Of a DNA stretch of 16,276 nt, positions 6,303 to 15,550 are shown piece after piece. The notes below the pieces were generated by a model. It was not told the origin of the DNA and did not search any database. It was given only the letters and a program-made list of their open reading frames with translations. The DNA is from JAJYSO01 sp964495935. GTDB taxonomy: Bacteria; Bacteroidota; Bacteroidia; Flavobacteriales; Flavobacteriaceae. Numbering within the stretch: position 1 is the first letter of the stretch; every line of letters begins with the position of its first letter. Made by a program: the position numbers and the translations under genes. Location: contig CAZBXQ010000069.1 of assembly GCA_964495935.1 (NCBI GenBank), positions 1 through 16,276 on the forward strand. Reading direction: 5' to 3'.

Positions 6303-9300
6303 TTAGAATTTTAAGGTTACGTTCAAACCAATTTCTCGCATTGTCGGCAGTGCTCCAATGGACCACCCATAGGCATGGATACCTCCCCCCACCATACTTT
6401 CAGGATCGGCGTAGGGTAGATTCTTATGAAGAATCCACAAGTTACGGCCTACCAAGGAAACCTTGACGTCGTTCAGGAAAGTATTTTCCAACAAACTGTT
6501 TGGAAGGTTATAACCAATGGAGGCCTCTCTTAGTTTTACATAACTTCCATCATAAACATATCGTTTATTTGGCATTCGGGCATATCCTTCTTGGTTACCG
6601 AAATCAGATGGATTTTTAGTAACCGTGGTGTTCGGTTGCCCATCCGGATTCACGCCTTCAAAAACCTGTCCTTCTTCCCGGATGTTACCGACTGCAGATT
6701 CTTTAAACAATCCGGTAGCGGTACCATACCACATATCGGTAGAGAATACATCTCCGCCATGACGCACATCAATCAGGAAGCTCAATGATATCCCTTTATA
6801 GCTCAGGGAGTTTCGCACACCACCAATCCAATCGGGAAAAGCATTTCCAATAATTTGATTGCTCTGCTTCAAATAGTATCCGGTTTCCGGATCGATAATG
6901 GGTTTTCCGGTACCTTCGTGATATACATAATCAGAACCTACTAACGATCCCCAGGCTTCACCTTCCCGAGCGTTTAATGAAACACCTCCCTGATAAGAAT
7001 CCAACAGGTAGTTCGTCACATCCGATTGATCGGTGTGCAACAACTCAACAACTTTATTCTTGTTCGTTGACCAGTTGATATCCATCTGCCAGGTAAAATC
7101 TGCTGTTCTTACCGGAGTTATTCCCAATTGTAATTCAAATCCTTCATTGTCGATCTGTCCTGCATTAATAGAAGCCGAAGACACTCCGGAAGCTGTTGAA
7201 ATCGGCAAGGTCGGAATAATTTGATCCATCGTCTTGGTTTTATAATAAGCCAAGTCAAAAGTAAATCGATTATCAAACAGGCTCCCTTCCATACCAAACT
7301 CAAATTCTTTAGCCCGTTGCGGTTTTAAATTTGGATTGGGTAAACGTGTTTGTGACTCCAACATTCCCACATCTCCAAAGAAACCGGAAGGCTGATAATA
7401 GTACTGTAGTTGATAAGGCTCAGTGGTTCCCCCTACTTCGGCATAATTTCCTCGCACCTTCCAAAAATCCAACCAATCCACATCGTCCATAAATTCAGAA
7501 AGAATAACGGCTCCGGTAATCGAACCATAACCGTAAGTATTATTATCGGCCGGTAAGGTAGAGCTTCGATCCACACGATAAGTTCCGTCAATATAGAAAG
7601 TCTTCTTGATATCTAACGAAGCAGAAGCAAACAAAGAGTTTGTCTGGGTTACATATTCAGTTTCAGCAGGAGGCAGGGTAGGTGCCGCTGTATTTCCCAA
7701 ACTATACAGAAAAGGAACTACCAGCCCTCCTTCGGTAGAAGCATAAAAGGAATTAAAGTTATTTCTTCTGATATTCCCTCCGGCAATTCCACTCACATTA
7801 ATATCATCGGTGATATCAAATTTATAGTTAAAATGTAAATCATAGTTGGTCTCTTCCTGGGTGATATCCCGTCGTTCATATCCGGATCCCACATTAGCCC
7901 CGGCAGCACCAAAGGTTTGCGATAAGGACCCCACAGCCAATCTTCCATCAATTCCCAGCGTACTCCGGTCGTAAGAGATCTTTCCTTCGATACTCAGATT
8001 ATCGGTAAAGTCATAACCTAAACTGGCAATATTAAAACTTCGGAACCGCTTATCTGTAGGAGCACTTTCATAGGCCTGAAAATACGGGTTGTTCCAATAC
8101 TGTGGAGTCGCAGCGTTGTCGGAGTTTAAAATATTCCAGCTCACATTCCCGTATGCATTGGCCGCAGACGGGTCTTGACGCGCATGGAAATAGGCTCGTT
8201 TTTGATCCTTTAGATCTACGTTTGTTTGCCACCACTGTCGAAACAGGGTTACGATATTATCACTATATCCGGTAATGCCCCTTCCCGTCGTATTTTGGAA
8301 GGTCAATGTACTGTACAGGGAAGTGTGCAGCTTGTCCGTAAAATTATAGTTAGTCTTTAAAGAAAGTGTATTCTTGGTCAAATCCGAATTCGGCATCATT
8401 CCTTCGGAGATCATGTTATCATACGAAAACAAGATATTTTTATCTCGATCGCCCTTTTGCAAAGAAACCGAATTGGTATAGGTTACCGGGGTTTCAAAAA
8501 AGTATTCCGGGCCGTGCTCGGCGGCTACCCATGGAGAAGGCTTCCCAAAATTGGGAGAACTCTCATCAAAGGAATCCCATTGATATACTAACAGATTGGG
8601 ATCAAACTTAGGTCCCCAGGAAGCATCCTCGGGAAAGTTGGCATAAGGAGTGCCATCCGGTGCCGGATCTTCATTATAGAAAGCCATATCATATCCGGCT
8701 CCATATTTATCCTGATAGGTAGGGAAGGTACTCTTGTCCATAAAACCAACTTGTACACCGGTGTTCACCGTAACCCCCCAGGATCCATCTTCCTGACTAT
8801 GTCCATCTTTAGTCGTGATCAAAATAACCCCGTTCAGTCCCCGCTCTCCATATAGGGCAGAGGCTGCAGCTCCTTTTAACACGTTTACAGAAGCCACATC
8901 CGACTGGTTAATATCAGACAAGGCATTCCCGTAGTCCACGCGTCCAAAACGAGAAGTACTATTATTCACCGGCGATCCATCAATAACGATCAGCGGGTTT
9001 GTTCCTGTGATTCCTTTAATCCCGCGAATAACGAGGTTTGACGACCCGCCAAAGTTATTGGTGGTCGTTACATTTAATCCCGAGACTTTACCCGAAAGTA
9101 CTGAAGACAAGTTACCGGTATTGGTCGTCCCTCCCGTTAACTCATCCGACTTCACCTCCTGAGAAGCATATCCCAAGGACTTCTTTTCTCGTTTAATACC
9201 GAGAGCGGTCACTACAACTTCATCCAGGGAAGTCCCTTCCTGAAGGGTGACATTAATAGTCGTATCGGATCCCACGGTTACCTCTTGGTCCTGAAAGCCG

Positions 9301-9533
9301 ACACTGCTAAACACCAGCACTTGGCCCTGTTCAACATCGATCGTATAATTACCATCAAAATCTGTATTGGTACCCGAAGAGGTTCCTTCCACCGTGATAT
9401 TCACCCCCGGAACGGGAACTCCGTTTTCATCGGAAACTGTACCGGAGACTTGTATTGTTTGAGCCTGTGCGAACACCAATGGCACGACAAAGGCAAAAAC
9501 AAAAGTTAGTACATAACTGAGTTTTGTTTTCAT
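6303..9533 (-). CDS. SusC-type TonB-dependent outer-membrane receptor (downstream operon)
   Basis: A 1076-residue TonB-dependent transporter. Order of domains: signal peptide (about 1-24), carboxypeptidase-regulatory-like domain (about 27-98, VSGTVSDENG ... INVTLQEG), TonB-box region (LDEVVVTALGIKREKKSLGY, about 103-122), plug (about 135-243, LSGKVSGLNV, VIRGI, LIVIDGSP, VASVNVLKGAAASALYG), and a 22-strand barrel ending in aromatic Phe (LNVTLKF), as expected for outer-membrane insertion. It lacks an extra N-terminal signalling domain, so direct sigma/anti-sigma signalling through it is unlikely. It is first in the operon with susD and pairs with SusD for import. It matches the upstream SusC at 80 of the first 110 residues, so the two are paralogues. 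The promoter is at 9563-9594. Confidence 0.96.
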   Translation of the reverse strand: MKTKLSYVLTFVFAFVVPLVFAQAQTIQVSGTVSDENGVPVPGVNITVEGTSSGTNTDFDGNYTIDVEQGQVLVFSSVGFQDQEVTVGSDTTINVTLQEGTSLDEVVVTALGIKREKKSLGYASQEVKSDELTGGTTNTGNLSSVLSGKVSGLNVTTTNNFGGSSNLVIRGIKGITGTNPLIVIDGSPVNNSTSRFGRVDYGNALSDINQSDVASVNVLKGAAASALYGERGLNGVILITTKDGHSQEDGSWGVTVNTGVQVGFMDKSTFPTYQDKYGAGYDMAFYNEDPAPDGTPYANFPEDASWGPKFDPNLLVYQWDSFDESSPNFGKPSPWVAAEHGPEYFFETPVTYTNSVSLQKGDRDKNILFSYDNMISEGMMPNSDLTKNTLSLKTNYNFTDKLHTSLYSTLTFQNTTGRGITGYSDNIVTLFRQWWQTNVDLKDQKRAYFHARQDPSAANAYGNVSWNILNSDNAATPQYWNNPYFQAYESAPTDKRFRSFNIASLGYDFTDNLSIEGKISYDRSTLGIDGRLAVGSLSQTFGAAGANVGSGYERRDITQEETNYDLHFNYKFDITDDINVSGIAGGNIRRNNFNSFYASTEGGLVVPFLYSLGNTAAPTLPPAETEYVTQTNSLFASASLDIKKTFYIDGTYRVDRSSTLPADNNTYGYGSITGAVILSEFMDDVDWLDFWKVRGNYAEVGGTTEPYQLQYYYQPSGFFGDVGMLESQTRLPNPNLKPQRAKEFEFGMEGSLFDNRFTFDLAYYKTKTMDQIIPTLPISTASGVSSASINAGQIDNEGFELQLGITPVRTADFTWQMDINWSTNKNKVVELLHTDQSDVTNYLLDSYQGGVSLNAREGEAWGSLVGSDYVYHEGTGKPIIDPETGYYLKQSNQIIGNAFPDWIGGVRNSLSYKGISLSFLIDVRHGGDVFSTDMWYGTATGLFKESAVGNIREEGQVFEGVNPDGQPNTTVTKNPSDFGNQEGYARMPNKRYVYDGSYVKLREASIGYNLPNSLLENTFLNDVKVSLVGRNLWILHKNLPYADPESMVGGGIHAYGWSIGALPTMREIGLNVTLKF

Positions 9534-9562
9534 AGAGAAATTATCTTTAATTTAGTAATACG

Positions 9563-9594
9563 CAAATATTAAGATAACATTCAGGTTATGCAAA
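9563..9594 (-). promoter_or_regulatory. Promoter of downstream susC, with spacer dyad
   Basis: On the minus strand TTTG (9594-9591) is followed by 19 nt and then TAATATTTG (9571-9563), ending 30 nt before the susC ATG at 9533. The spacer holds an inverted repeat ATAAC (9574-9578) and GTTAT (9585-9589). The same layout precedes the upstream susC gene at 15551-15582. Confidence 0.72.
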
Positions 9595-9780
9595 TTTTTT
9601 ATCATAAAAATTGAAGTGCTAAAGCTTTGAACACGAAAAAATTACGGGAGGCAATATTACAGACTATAGTATTTAATAAACTGATTATCTGTTATTTAAA
9701 ATATAATAAAAACAAAAATAAAGTCTAAAAAATGACCTTGAAAACCGAACGAATGACTCCTAAATTGCATCGATAATGAA

Positions 9781-9880
9781 GATATAACAGATATAATAAC
9801 TAACATAAAAATAGTTTTATCTCTATTTCTATTGAAAAATATAGATATAAAATCTATATCTGTTTATCGATTATAATCGA
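9781..9880. repeat. Cluster of inverted repeats about 250-350 nt upstream of downstream susC
   Basis: Three separate palindromes occur close together. AACAGATATA (9786-9795) pairs with TATATCTGTT (9855-9864), 10 bp. ATATAGAT (9839-9846) and ATCTATAT (9852-9859) form 8-bp arms around ATAAA. TCGATTATAATCGA (9867-9880) is a perfect 14-bp palindrome. The outer and inner arms share sequence, so alternative folds exclude each other. Function unknown; AT-rich DNA makes chance palindromes likely. Confidence 0.5.
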
Positions 9881-10072
9881 ATTCTAAAAAATCCTTTACG
9901 ACGCCTCCCTAAAATCCTATCTTAACCCGGATCGTCCCTAACAGATGGATTTTGGAAATGACAGCGGGGGTAGCTCTGTCTGTCATGTTAAATCAAGCCC
10001 TATACCTCCGGTTTTGTTTGTCCATAGAGAGAAAAGTTTTGATGTTTCATGGATAAGATTATTCGACACAAC

Positions 10073-10101
10073 AAAAAAGACCTGAAATAAATCAGGTCTT
10101 T
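10073..10101 (-). terminator. Rho-independent terminator of the upstream susCD-lipoprotein operon
   Basis: AAAGACCTGA (10076-10085) pairs with TCAGGTCTTT (10092-10101) over 10 bp with a 6-nt loop. On the minus strand it is followed by a run of T (from the A-run at 10073-10078). It lies 23 nt beyond the stop of the lipoprotein gene. Confidence 0.85.
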
Positions 10102-10124
10102 AATTCTTCGATTTCAAAAACGAT

Positions 10125-10892
10125 CTACTGAGGAACTAACACCATAGATCGGTTATCAAAATAACCCTCGACGGAGTAATGAAAGGTAATTTCTCCCGTT
10201 TCCTCGTCAACTTCTCCATAACCACTTATCGGAATACCGAAGTTATCGGGTAAATACCCTCCCGTTATCGTTAAAGTACCACAAACATCACTGATATTAA
10301 AGGGGTATGCTGCTCCAAAGGCATTATCGGCACTCACCTCATATTTCCCGGAACCGGTCTCGGTTATCGTAATTGCACCATTCACCCCATTTAAATACAT
10401 ATACTCCCCTTCAAGAGAAGACGGACAAATGGCCTGTAGTGTAACAGCAACTTTATTTTTGTTACTGGAGACCTGCTGGCTGGAGGAAACAATTTCCAAA
10501 ACCATATCTTTAGGATTAAATGCATCCAAGGCTTCAGAAATAACCTGTACCGTCACAAAACCAGTATTTTCGCCGGCCGGAATCGTTACCGATGTATTTG
10601 CAAGTGAAAACTCTACGCCTTCCTGAGCCTCACTGTCAGAACTTACTGCAACCTCGACCTGAACATCCTCATTCAACGGGGTTCCATCGGCTCCAAAATA
10701 TTCCACCGGAATTTCATAATCATATACGGCATTACTCCCGTCTTGCAGGAAGTTTTCCGAAAGGTTAGCACTCGGAAATTGTGTCACAATAGGCCCTTTC
10801 CCGTAATCGGTTTCATGATCGTCTAAAAGACACGAATTCAAGCTAACCAATGCCAGAATGGCCAAAAATGTATTAAGAATAAATCTCTTCAT
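10125..10892 (-). CDS. Surface lipoprotein with Calx-beta-like domain, third gene of the susCD operon
   Basis: A 255-residue lipoprotein: signal peptide with lipobox SLNSC (Cys21), followed by LLDDHETD, whose acidic residues fit surface export. Residues about 55-150 form a beta-rich segment with EGVEFSLANTSVTIPAGENTGFVTV, which resembles Calx-beta or DUF1735/DUF4843 type lipoprotein domains; residues about 156-255 form a second beta-rich part (SSLEGEYMYLNG to the end). Such proteins often follow susCD as extra surface binders of the substrate. It lies 17 nt downstream of susD and ahead of the terminator, so it is co-transcribed. The downstream operon has no such gene. It has no catalytic motif I recognise; the binding role is inferred. 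Confidence 0.82.
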   Translation of the reverse strand: MKRFILNTFLAILALVSLNSCLLDDHETDYGKGPIVTQFPSANLSENFLQDGSNAVYDYEIPVEYFGADGTPLNEDVQVEVAVSSDSEAQEGVEFSLANTSVTIPAGENTGFVTVQVISEALDAFNPKDMVLEIVSSSQQVSSNKNKVAVTLQAICPSSLEGEYMYLNGVNGAITITETGSGKYEVSADNAFGAAYPFNISDVCGTLTITGGYLPDNFGIPISGYGEVDEETGEITFHYSVEGYFDNRSMVLVPQ

Positions 10893-10909
10893 TGTATTTT
10901 ATTTTATAA

Positions 10910-12418
10910 TTAAGGTTGCCAAAATATTTTCTGATTAAACGCATCATCTCCTGTCTGCCCCGGAACATGATCTGCGTTTCGCGCTCTTTCCGAGTTTGGA
11001 TATAACAGTCGGTAAGGACGATGTGACCGTGTCGTGTTCTCAGGTAATGGAACATCCTTAGGGAATCCGGTACGGTTAAATTCCATCCAGGATTCGATCG
11101 AGGAAGTTCCGTTTAAGGCAATCCATTTTTGAGTAATAATAGCCTCAATTTTATTGGGGCTGTTATCATATCCCACATTAGGGATTCCCTGCGTATAATA
11201 ATCTTCGGCGGCTACAGCTGCATCCGGTACTTCCAAAAACTCAAAAGAAGCTGTTATCGCATCCTCATAAAGTTGTTTTGCGTCTCCCGAAATATATCCT
11301 CGCTCGACCGCCTCGGCCTGCAATAATAATGCTTCGGCCAACAACATTACGGGTTGATCTGAACCGGGACTCTTAATGAGTCCGGGGCCTACTTTCGATA
11401 AATCTTCCGAACGAAAACCCTCTCCGGGTAAATCGGTGTCTTGAGGAGCCCCTTTATACCCTCCGGCCTCGGCTTCAGCATAGAGTCTAAAAAGACGGGG
11501 GTCATTGGTTCCATCCAGATAATCGATTGTAAAATCGGAAGCTACGGTGTAATCTCCCCGATCGGTTTGAGCGCCGGTCCCAGCTTTCCTAAAATACCCG
11601 TAGAACGGACTTAATTTATCTTCGTTATCACTATATCCGGGATTGGCCACCACATTGCTGGTAATAAAGCCATATCCGTTAGATTCAATTTTTGAAATCT
11701 CACCGGAAATATCGACCAAAGAGCTTGCTCCATCAGAAAGCCGGATCAAATATCGCAGTTTAATCGTATTGGCAAATTGAATCCAGCTTGCTACATCTCC
11801 ATTAAAAATGATATCGTGAACACCCGGATTCTCGTCATTATCGGCAAGATTCATTAACAGGTCAACAGCCTCGCTCAACGCAGCAATGTTCCCTTTATAA
11901 ACCTCCTCGGCAGAATCGTATGCCGGCGTGGTATTTTCTCCTCTCAAATTGGCTTCACTATAGGGTACATCGCCATAGATATCAACGATATACTGATATT
12001 GAAAAGCTTTAAGAATCAAGGAAATCGCTTTATATTGATTATACTGCACAGCTCCTTCCTCATCCTCATAATTCTCTACATACGTTAGGTTCTTAAAAAC
12101 GCTTACATAAGAAGTTTCAAAAATCGTGGATTGAAAGGTACTGTTAATATCATATCGAAAATAATTGTAATTCGCTTGCCAGTTTGACGGCGTCGCCCAA
12201 TTATACATCAACATATTGCCCAAATACATCATTGACCGGGCATTTAAACTTACCATTTGTTGCTGGGCAACAGGAAGGGTCAAAGAGGGTGTACTCACCC
12301 CGGGGTCGTTCGGATTCTCATTCACGTCAAAAAAGTTATCACTGCAGCTTGCAAACACAAAGAGTGCAAAGACACTGAACGCTACTAAATATCCTATTCT
12401 ATATAATTTAATCTTCAT
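10910..12418 (-). CDS. SusD/RagB family outer-membrane lipoprotein (upstream operon)
   Basis: A 502-residue nutrient-binding lipoprotein. The signal peptide ends at the lipobox FASC with Cys25, followed by SDNFFDVNENPND, a common SusD N-terminus. Family marks are DIYGDVPYSEA (146-156), the Trp-rich segment NWATPSNWQ (73-81), and ALLLQAEAVERGY in the last third; the SusD-like_2 group fits best. It starts 5 nt after the susC stop and is followed after 17 nt by the lipoprotein gene, so the three genes form one operon. It is only a distant relative of the SusD at 4842-6296, in contrast to the close N-terminal match of the two SusC proteins, which suggests different ligands. Confidence 0.93.
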   Translation of the reverse strand: MKIKLYRIGYLVAFSVFALFVFASCSDNFFDVNENPNDPGVSTPSLTLPVAQQQMVSLNARSMMYLGNMLMYNWATPSNWQANYNYFRYDINSTFQSTIFETSYVSVFKNLTYVENYEDEEGAVQYNQYKAISLILKAFQYQYIVDIYGDVPYSEANLRGENTTPAYDSAEEVYKGNIAALSEAVDLLMNLADNDENPGVHDIIFNGDVASWIQFANTIKLRYLIRLSDGASSLVDISGEISKIESNGYGFITSNVVANPGYSDNEDKLSPFYGYFRKAGTGAQTDRGDYTVASDFTIDYLDGTNDPRLFRLYAEAEAGGYKGAPQDTDLPGEGFRSEDLSKVGPGLIKSPGSDQPVMLLAEALLLQAEAVERGYISGDAKQLYEDAITASFEFLEVPDAAVAAEDYYTQGIPNVGYDNSPNKIEAIITQKWIALNGTSSIESWMEFNRTGFPKDVPLPENTTRSHRPYRLLYPNSERARNADHVPGQTGDDAFNQKIFWQP

Positions 12419-12423
12419 TTTTC

Positions 12424-15400
12424 TTAAAATTTAGCAGTTAGTTTAAGTCCAAAAGTTCGTGTTGGTGGTAATTGACGTTGATCTCCAATACCGATTACAT
12501 TACCCGTACTGTAGTTAAATTCGGGGTCTGTCAATTTATTATCCTTGGGTCTAAACATCCAGGGATTACGAGCATACGCTGTTAAATTCAAGGTATTCAA
12601 CCCGATATTTGATGAATTCAACAATTCAGCAAAATCATACGACAACGAGATCTCTCTAATCTTCACATAAGACGCATCATAAATATAATTCTCGCTGATT
12701 GAACTGTAATTCGACCAGAAAGCATTTCCTCCATTCGAGGTCAACCGATCGGTATTGGCAATATAGTTTCCATCGGGTCCCATATACGAAGAGTTGGGAA
12801 AAACAAAAGGTTTACGGCCTGCAGTAACACTGTGCGGGGTTAACCCCGTAAATTCCAAAGCATTGGTCATATTATTATAGAAGACCCCACCTTTACGATA
12901 GTCTGCAGAAGCAAACAACTTGATTCCTTTAAAGGTAATGGTTGTATTTAATCCCATGGTATAAATAGGGGTTGTTCTGCCGGCATCATGAAGATTACTA
13001 TCTTCAATCGGATCTCCGTTATCACCGACGATCACCCGACCTTGATCATCTCTTTCATAACCGATGACTTTTAGTATAGGATAGGGAGATCCCACCTGAG
13101 CAACGGTAAATGCGGCATTATATCCTCCAATCGTCAGTTCTTCTACACCTTCTGTTAAAGAAAGCACTTTATTATCGCTATAATTCGAGTAGTTATATCC
13201 TATATCCCATTGAAAATCATTATTACTAATAATTGTGGCACTCAGATCCCACTCTATACCTCTATTTTGTAATTCTCCGATATTGGTCAACAAAGTAGAA
13301 GCCCCTGAGGCATAAGAGGAACTTATCGAAATAATCTGATCGGTGGTATTGGTTTGATACAGGCTTATGTTGGTATTGATTCGATTCTTCCAAAAAGCCA
13401 TTTCAATTCCCACCTCTCTGGATAGTGTAAATTCAGGTTTCAGGTCCGGATCAACTTCTTTGCTGGACTGTGATAAACCTGCGGTATTGTCAAAAGGAAA
13501 TCCGGCCGGAGCGGCAAAAATACTCTGGTTTACATAGGGACTGGGATCATTACCCGATTTTGTGACATTCCCACTTAACTTCAAATAACTCAACACATCC
13601 GATTTTAGGCTTGGAAGAGCTTCTGTTAATAGTAACGAAATACCTCCACCGGGATAAAAGAAAGAACGATTTTCCTTATTTAAAGAGGAAGACCAGTCAT
13701 TTCGCCCACTAAAATTTAAGAAGAGCCAATCGTCATATCCCAAAGTAACATCAGCAAAAACACCCACCTTTTTATAGTCTTCTGTGGTTCGTTCACCCCC
13801 CAATTCTCCGGTTCGGGTAGAAACGTTATAGAAACCCGGAATAATAAGGTTTGAGCCATTTACTCCTATTTTATTTGATTTGTCTATCCGAATACTCTCC
13901 CCTAAATTAGCTTTTACATTGAAACGATTCAGGAAATCCTTGTCAATACTAATCAGGAAATCGGTATTCAAACGAGAAAAATTATTCATACTGTTTTCGG
14001 TATCCGCTCCATAGGGATCAATTTCCCCATAAGGGTTAGGAACATGGAAAGCATAATCAAAACCGGCCCGGGTTCGGTTAAAAACATTATGACTGGTATA
14101 ATATCCCACTCGAGCTGTGGCCGTTAACCAATCTGTAACATGATAACTGGCATCTCCCACCATTTGTACCGAATTAAACTCCGATTTATCTCTTTTGGTG
14201 TCTATCAGATAATAAGGATTCTCATAAAACCGGTAAAAAGAAACTTCATTCCGGGTAAAATATCCGTCTCGCCAATTTTTCATTTCGGTAATCGGTACGT
14301 TTAACGGCGTATTTAAGATACTCCAGTATAATGCACGATCTTGGTGATCGGCCGCAGAAGACACAACGTTTTGACGTGAGTGGAAAAGCGAAACACTTCC
14401 GTTAAATTCAAATTTCCCAACATTTTTAGAAGCATTTAAACGAACATTTGTCGTTTTATATAAATCTTTCGGCACGACACCGTTCTTATCCAAGTGATCT
14501 ATAGAAAATAACACACTCCCCGTATCGTCTCCGCTGGAAATGGTCACTCCGTTACGGTAGCTCACCGCATCGTCAAAGAAATTCTTGAGGTTATTATGAA
14601 TGGGTGCATAGGGAACCTCCCATACATCCCCATTTTCATACGTCTCACTAATCGGCACCATAATACTGGGGTCAAATCGAGGTCCCCAGGCTACGTTTTC
14701 CAAAGAACGAATCGTTCCGTCGGGGAATCCCCCGGCTCCAAACTGATCCTGTAATTTCGGCATGTAAGAAATCATTTCAACTTCAACCGACGAGTTCAGT
14801 TCGACATTCAGCTTACCCGAACCCTTTTTGGTTTCGATGACGAGCACCCCGTTTGCGGCTTCCGAACCATACAACGCCGATGCGTTTGCCCCTTTCAAAA
14901 CGTTAATCGATTCAATATCCTCCGGGTTGATGCGGTCTAAAGCCCCTCGAGTTGTCGGGAAACCATCAATAACAATTAAGGCCTCGTTATTGTTCAATAG
15001 CGACCGGTTACCTCTCAAAATAACCCGAGTAGCCGGATTTACTCCATTATTGACCACATTAATCTGTAAACCCGAAACTTTACCCACCATCGAAGCTGCG
15101 GCATTTACAGAGTTGGCAGCCGTAAGCTCATCGCTATCCACCGTACTCACCGAATAGGATAGCTCCCGGGGTTTTCTTTTAATCCCCATAGCCGTTACGA
15201 CCACTTCATCCAAGGCCGTTCCTGCCTGCATTGTTACATTAATAGTGGGACTGTCGCCCACAGTAACGCTTTGATCCTGAAACCCTACACTTGTAAATTT
15301 TAGGATCTGCCCCTGTTCGGCCTGAATGGAATAGTTTCCGTCAAAATCGGAACTTGTTCCAAAACTCGTATTCTCGACGGTAATATTTACCCCCGGAATG

Positions 15401-15519
15401 GGAATACCGTCATCATCGGTAACGGTACCGGAAATTTGCATTGTTTGCGCTTGTGCAAATGCCAAGGGCACCAGCAAAGCAAAAACAAATGTTAAAAAAT
15501 AAGTAAACTTTGTTTTCAT
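12424..15519 (-). CDS. SusC-type TonB-dependent outer-membrane receptor (upstream operon)
   Basis: A 1031-residue TonB-dependent transporter. Signal peptide (about 1-24), carboxypeptidase-regulatory-like domain (about 27-98, ISGTVTDDDG ... INVTMQAG), TonB-box region (LDEVVVTAMGIKRKPRELSY), plug (about 130-235, MVGKVSGLQI, VILRGNRS, LIVIDGFPTTRG, IESINVLKGANASALYG), then the barrel, ending in LKLTAKF with the terminal Phe expected for outer-membrane insertion. No additional N-terminal signalling domain. It forms the import pair with the SusD that follows after 5 nt. It is 45 residues shorter than its paralogue at 6303-9533, and the barrels have clearly diverged. The promoter is at 15551-15582. 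Substrate unknown. Confidence 0.96.
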   Translation of the reverse strand: MKTKFTYFLTFVFALLVPLAFAQAQTMQISGTVTDDDGIPIPGVNITVENTSFGTSSDFDGNYSIQAEQGQILKFTSVGFQDQSVTVGDSPTINVTMQAGTALDEVVVTAMGIKRKPRELSYSVSTVDSDELTAANSVNAAASMVGKVSGLQINVVNNGVNPATRVILRGNRSLLNNNEALIVIDGFPTTRGALDRINPEDIESINVLKGANASALYGSEAANGVLVIETKKGSGKLNVELNSSVEVEMISYMPKLQDQFGAGGFPDGTIRSLENVAWGPRFDPSIMVPISETYENGDVWEVPYAPIHNNLKNFFDDAVSYRNGVTISSGDDTGSVLFSIDHLDKNGVVPKDLYKTTNVRLNASKNVGKFEFNGSVSLFHSRQNVVSSAADHQDRALYWSILNTPLNVPITEMKNWRDGYFTRNEVSFYRFYENPYYLIDTKRDKSEFNSVQMVGDASYHVTDWLTATARVGYYTSHNVFNRTRAGFDYAFHVPNPYGEIDPYGADTENSMNNFSRLNTDFLISIDKDFLNRFNVKANLGESIRIDKSNKIGVNGSNLIIPGFYNVSTRTGELGGERTTEDYKKVGVFADVTLGYDDWLFLNFSGRNDWSSSLNKENRSFFYPGGGISLLLTEALPSLKSDVLSYLKLSGNVTKSGNDPSPYVNQSIFAAPAGFPFDNTAGLSQSSKEVDPDLKPEFTLSREVGIEMAFWKNRINTNISLYQTNTTDQIISISSSYASGASTLLTNIGELQNRGIEWDLSATIISNNDFQWDIGYNYSNYSDNKVLSLTEGVEELTIGGYNAAFTVAQVGSPYPILKVIGYERDDQGRVIVGDNGDPIEDSNLHDAGRTTPIYTMGLNTTITFKGIKLFASADYRKGGVFYNNMTNALEFTGLTPHSVTAGRKPFVFPNSSYMGPDGNYIANTDRLTSNGGNAFWSNYSSISENYIYDASYVKIREISLSYDFAELLNSSNIGLNTLNLTAYARNPWMFRPKDNKLTDPEFNYSTGNVIGIGDQRQLPPTRTFGLKLTAKF

Positions 15520-15550
15520 AAGAAATCCATATTTAATTAAAAATCGCGTA

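Larger units (their letters stand above)
9534..10124. other. Intergenic region between the two susCD operons
   Basis: About 590 nt with no gene on either strand. It holds the downstream susC promoter (9563-9594), a cluster of palindromes (9781-9880), a short relic with inverted arms ATGACAG (9958-9964) and CTGTCAT (9980-9986), and the terminator of the upstream operon (10073-10101). The rest is AT-rich. Confidence 0.7.

Noticed and set aside
6303..9533. Possible sigma/anti-sigma signalling receptor
   Set aside because: The N-terminus goes from the signal peptide straight into the carboxypeptidase-regulatory-like domain; there is no signalling domain and no sigma or anti-sigma gene nearby.
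9534..10124. CRISPR array or RNA gene in the repeat-rich intergenic region
   Set aside because: The repeats are inverted, not direct and regularly spaced, and no tRNA-like or known RNA fold is visible.
14828..15157. A 109-codon plus-strand open frame
   Set aside because: It is antisense to the well conserved plug domain of the upstream SusC protein.
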